The position numbers and the translations under genes are program-made. From Herpetosiphon giganteus (GTDB lineage: Bacteria; Chloroflexota; Chloroflexia; Chloroflexales; Herpetosiphonaceae): 50,726 nt of DNA. The notes beneath the pieces are model-generated. The model saw only the letters and a program-made list of their open reading frames with translations. It made no database searches and was not told the DNA's origin. Where the stretch lies: contig NZ_JAFBCZ010000040.1 of the NCBI RefSeq assembly GCF_016907925.1, positions 1-50,726 of the forward strand, given 5' to 3'. Below are positions 48,802-50,726 of the stretch, piece after piece (the first letter of the stretch is position 1; each line of letters opens with the position of its first letter).

Positions 48802-49462
48802 CATCAGCCTCCTTCTGCTGTGTTGGGGGCCGTGATCGTCGCAACCGCCACCAGCCCAAAAACGCGATGAGCGCCATGCCCCACACCATGAGGCCAATGC
48901 CGATGAAGCAGCCAGTATCCCATCGGGCACGGATCGGCTGGCCACTGGCATCAACCCGCCCTTCAACGACATCGCGTACCAAAAACGGCGTGGGGGTCGG
49001 AACCCCGATCATCGCCACGAGCGGATCGTAGGGCTGGGGCGGCGCATCATCGCGCTCGGCCATGTCAAAGAGTGGGACGAGGGCTGGTTCGCCATTCATC
49101 GGCGTGAGCACAAAGCGCTCGGTGCGAGCCGCCTCGGCAAAGCGTACCCCAAAGCCATTGCTCGTCCCCCCGCCGTCGTCGAGCAGCCCCATGTTTTGCT
49201 GCTCTGGTGCTTGAATCCCTGCGCCCTGAAACTGCACAATGTACAGTCCCCATGCCAGCTGCGGCAGCATGATTCGTCCGGTGACATCGGTCGTCATGGT
49301 CGCGACCAGCACGCGCCCATCGGTGTCGGTGTCCTGAAACACCGTCACGGTTAACTGGGGGATGGGTTGGCCTGTGGGGTCACGCACCAACAGGGTCAAA
49401 TCACCGCGCCCTGCGACCACAGGGGTGAGCGTTGCCATAAGGAAGAAGAAGATGAGCCTCAT
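48782..49462 (-). CDS. Membrane protein with carboxypeptidase-regulatory-like domain, 226 aa
   Basis: A signal peptide (MRLIFFFLMATLTPVVAGRG) leads to a beta-sandwich of the carboxypeptidase-regulatory or Cna-B type (DLTLLVRDPTGQPIPQLTVT, DTDTDGRVLVATMTTDVTGR). A C-terminal transmembrane helix (GCFIGIGLMVWGMALIAFLG) and a basic cytoplasmic end (WWRLRRSRPPTQQK) follow. ATG 49462 follows GGAGG by seven bases and overlaps the upstream stop (ATGA). It is exposed outside the cell and anchored by its C-terminus, and may scaffold the transfer channel. Confidence 0.6.
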   Translation of the reverse strand: MRLIFFFLMATLTPVVAGRGDLTLLVRDPTGQPIPQLTVTVFQDTDTDGRVLVATMTTDVTGRIMLPQLAWGLYIVQFQGAGIQAPEQQNMGLLDDGGGTSNGFGVRFAEAARTERFVLTPMNGEPALVPLFDMAERDDAPPQPYDPLVAMIGVPTPTPFLVRDVVEGRVDASGQPIRARWDTGCFIGIGLMVWGMALIAFLGWWRLRRSRPPTQQKEADDAGLDG

Positions 49463-49836
49463 GCGCCGACCTCCCGCAGTGCCAAGGGCGGAATCCGTAC
49501 CCGTGGACTGGCCACGCCGAAGCGATCCAGCCACCGCACCACGGTACAAATCTCGCCTTTCCACGGCAACACCGTCACCAGCAGCGTGCGCTGATCGAGC
49601 GTGAGCCGAATCCCCAACACCGTGCGGCCATCGTTGAGCACGAGCGGAATGATGCCCGTGCCGTCGCGCTCCATCGCCCGAAGCCCTGAGCGACAGTGCA
49701 TCAAGAGCGTCGTATAGGCTTCCGCTGCCATGGGCTGTCCGGTGATTTGCGTGGTCATATGGGCCAGCGTCAGCGCAACCACATCCGGCGTGCCGCTGGC
49801 ATAGGCCGCCACCACCGCTTGAACCAAGGTGTGCAT
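49459..49836 (-). CDS. Hypothetical cytoplasmic protein, 125 aa
   Basis: AGGAGG precedes the ATG. The protein (MHTLVQAVVAAYASGTPDVV) has a helical first half and a beta-rich second half (GIIPLVLNDGRTVLGIRLTL, then LLVTVLPWKGEICTVVRWL). No signal peptide or motif is recognised. It lies between the M23 gene (8-bp gap) and the membrane protein, within the secretion operon. Confidence 0.55.
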   Translation of the reverse strand: MHTLVQAVVAAYASGTPDVVALTLAHMTTQITGQPMAAEAYTTLLMHCRSGLRAMERDGTGIIPLVLNDGRTVLGIRLTLDQRTLLVTVLPWKGEICTVVRWLDRFGVASPRVRIPPLALREVGA

Positions 49837-49844
49837 CGTTCCTC

Positions 49845-50726
49845 CTATTTCGCGATAACATCCAGCGGATTTCTATCGAGGCCGTTCAGTCGCACCCGAA
49901 AGTGCAGATGCGATCCGGTGGAACAGCCTGTTGACCCCATCGACGCGATCTGCTGGCCTGCCTGCACGGTTTGGCCTGCACTGACCGACCACGCGGAAAC
50001 GTGGCCATACCAATACCTGAAGCCTTGCGCATCCTGTGTTTTGACATAATTCCCAAACCCAAAATGGGGTGATTTTGACCCGCTGATACCGGAACAATCA
50101 ATCGTTGAGGTGTCACGTCCCGCGAAGAGGATGGTCATATCGCGCGTGGCATACAGCGGTGTGCCTTCCGGTTTCGCAAAGTCGATGCCGTCATGCCACC
50201 ACGGGGTCGCGCCTCCACACGGGCCACGCGTCCCCGTGAAAAAGGCGTGGCAGGCGTAGCCACGGGTAATTGGCGTGTCTAAAGGAACAGGCCAACGGCC
50301 TGATCCGGTACTCGGAATCCCTGCGGGGGGAACCGCCCCGCCCTCGCTGGCTCCGCCACCCACGCCCGTCGTGCAATTCGGGTCGTTGCGCAGTAAAACC
50401 CAGACTTGGCCGCTCCCTGCACCATCATCGCGACTGGTATCGGCGTTCGTGAGTGTAATCCCCCATGCCTGGGCATCCCCTGCGGGCGCTTCAAACACCA
50501 GCGTGCGGCTACTGGTGCCGATCGGGTAGCCGCCGATCAACGTGTCGCCTGATTCCTCAAGCGGCGGGTCGGTGGCGGGGCTGATACCTAACGCCTGCGC
50601 AGCGTCCTCGCTCGGATACCACGTCGCTTGGATCATCAGTATGTCACCATTTCGCCGTAGCGGCTGATGCGGGACAATAGCGATCCAACGCGATGGGTGG
50701 CGGAGGCCCATACCATTGCCCAATCG
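49845..50726 (-). CDS. M23-family peptidoglycan hydrolase, 5' end outside the window
   Basis: The frame is open to the window edge, so the start is unknown. The C-terminal domain is a LytM/M23 metallopeptidase: WWHDGIDFAKPEGTPLYA (zinc ligands His and Asp) and GSTGCSTGSHLHFRVRLNG (His-x-His). A preceding linker is rich in Gly and Pro. It would cut wall peptides to let the transfer channel through, the role played by VirB1-like lysozymes elsewhere. It is the first visible gene of the secretion operon, and further genes probably lie beyond the edge. Confidence 0.75.
   Translation of the reverse strand, partial: RLGNGMGLRHPSRWIAIVPHQPLRRNGDILMIQATWYPSEDAAQALGISPATDPPLEESGDTLIGGYPIGTSSRTLVFEAPAGDAQAWGITLTNADTSRDDGAGSGQVWVLLRNDPNCTTGVGGGASEGGAVPPAGIPSTGSGRWPVPLDTPITRGYACHAFFTGTRGPCGGATPWWHDGIDFAKPEGTPLYATRDMTILFAGRDTSTIDCSGISGSKSPHFGFGNYVKTQDAQGFRYWYGHVSAWSVSAGQTVQAGQQIASMGSTGCSTGSHLHFRVRLNGLDRNPLDVIAK

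Noticed and set aside
1-50726. tRNA, rRNA or integrase genes that would mark an integrated element
   Set aside because: I saw no tRNA-like cloverleaf, rRNA segment or tyrosine/serine integrase; plasmid versus integrated state cannot be decided from this window.

Overview
The window is accessory DNA, most likely a conjugative plasmid or a large integrative element, from a filamentous Chloroflexota bacterium of the Herpetosiphon kind. The host assignment is an inference from overall protein style and moderate GC and rests on no marker gene. Almost every gene lies on the minus strand. The only clear plus-strand gene is the transposase of an insertion sequence (IS).

Positions 1-4450 hold the 5' part of a transposase cut by the window edge and four unassigned genes. 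The fourth (3612-4448) ends in a motif that resembles the C-terminal domain of the AcrVA2 family. Positions 4522-9540 hold two CRISPR arrays with different 37-nt repeats, homologous leaders at their right-hand ends and no cas genes nearby. The first array is broken by a 1937-bp IS that landed inside a repeat (7-bp target duplication, 9-bp terminal inverted repeats). A terminator in the right end of the IS faces the array transcript. Between the arrays is a three-domain protein (CoiA-like zinc finger, GIY-YIG nuclease, resolvase-type HTH) and a small gene.

Positions 9667-14466 are a three-gene restriction-modification operon: two methyltransferase subunits whose motifs look complementary, and a GIY-YIG/helicase subunit. 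Positions 14467-19230 hold small genes, a GAF-like membrane protein, a Phd-type antitoxin with a truncated VapC toxin, a frameshifted gene and an excisionase-like HTH protein. Positions 19342-22860 are an ArdC antirestriction cluster in which nearly every intergenic gap carries a strong hairpin. Three genes share a leader with the loop TGTACCAG, and a promoter-leader-gene unit is duplicated. Positions 23500-29211 are more AT-rich and hold unassigned membrane proteins, a HEPN-like protein and a relic of the FtsK-like gene.

Positions 29529-33800 contain an FtsK-like ATPase, a membrane protein and a ParR/ParM-type partition locus with a parC-like centromere that overlaps the parM promoter. A 770-bp GC-rich region of nested inverted repeats follows (origin candidate). 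From 34612 to the right edge is a mobility and type IV secretion operon. Reading in the direction of transcription from the right edge it encodes: an M23 hydrolase, an unknown protein, a membrane protein, a VirB6/TrbL-like protein, a secreted PPC-domain protein, a membrane protein with a sortase-like H/C/R arrangement, a small membrane protein, two VirB2-like proteins, a VirB3-like protein, VirB4, a small basic protein, two lipoproteins, a small protein, a VirD4-like coupling protein and a replication-relaxation protein. Together the right half could partition and transfer the element, while the left half holds defence and counter-defence genes.
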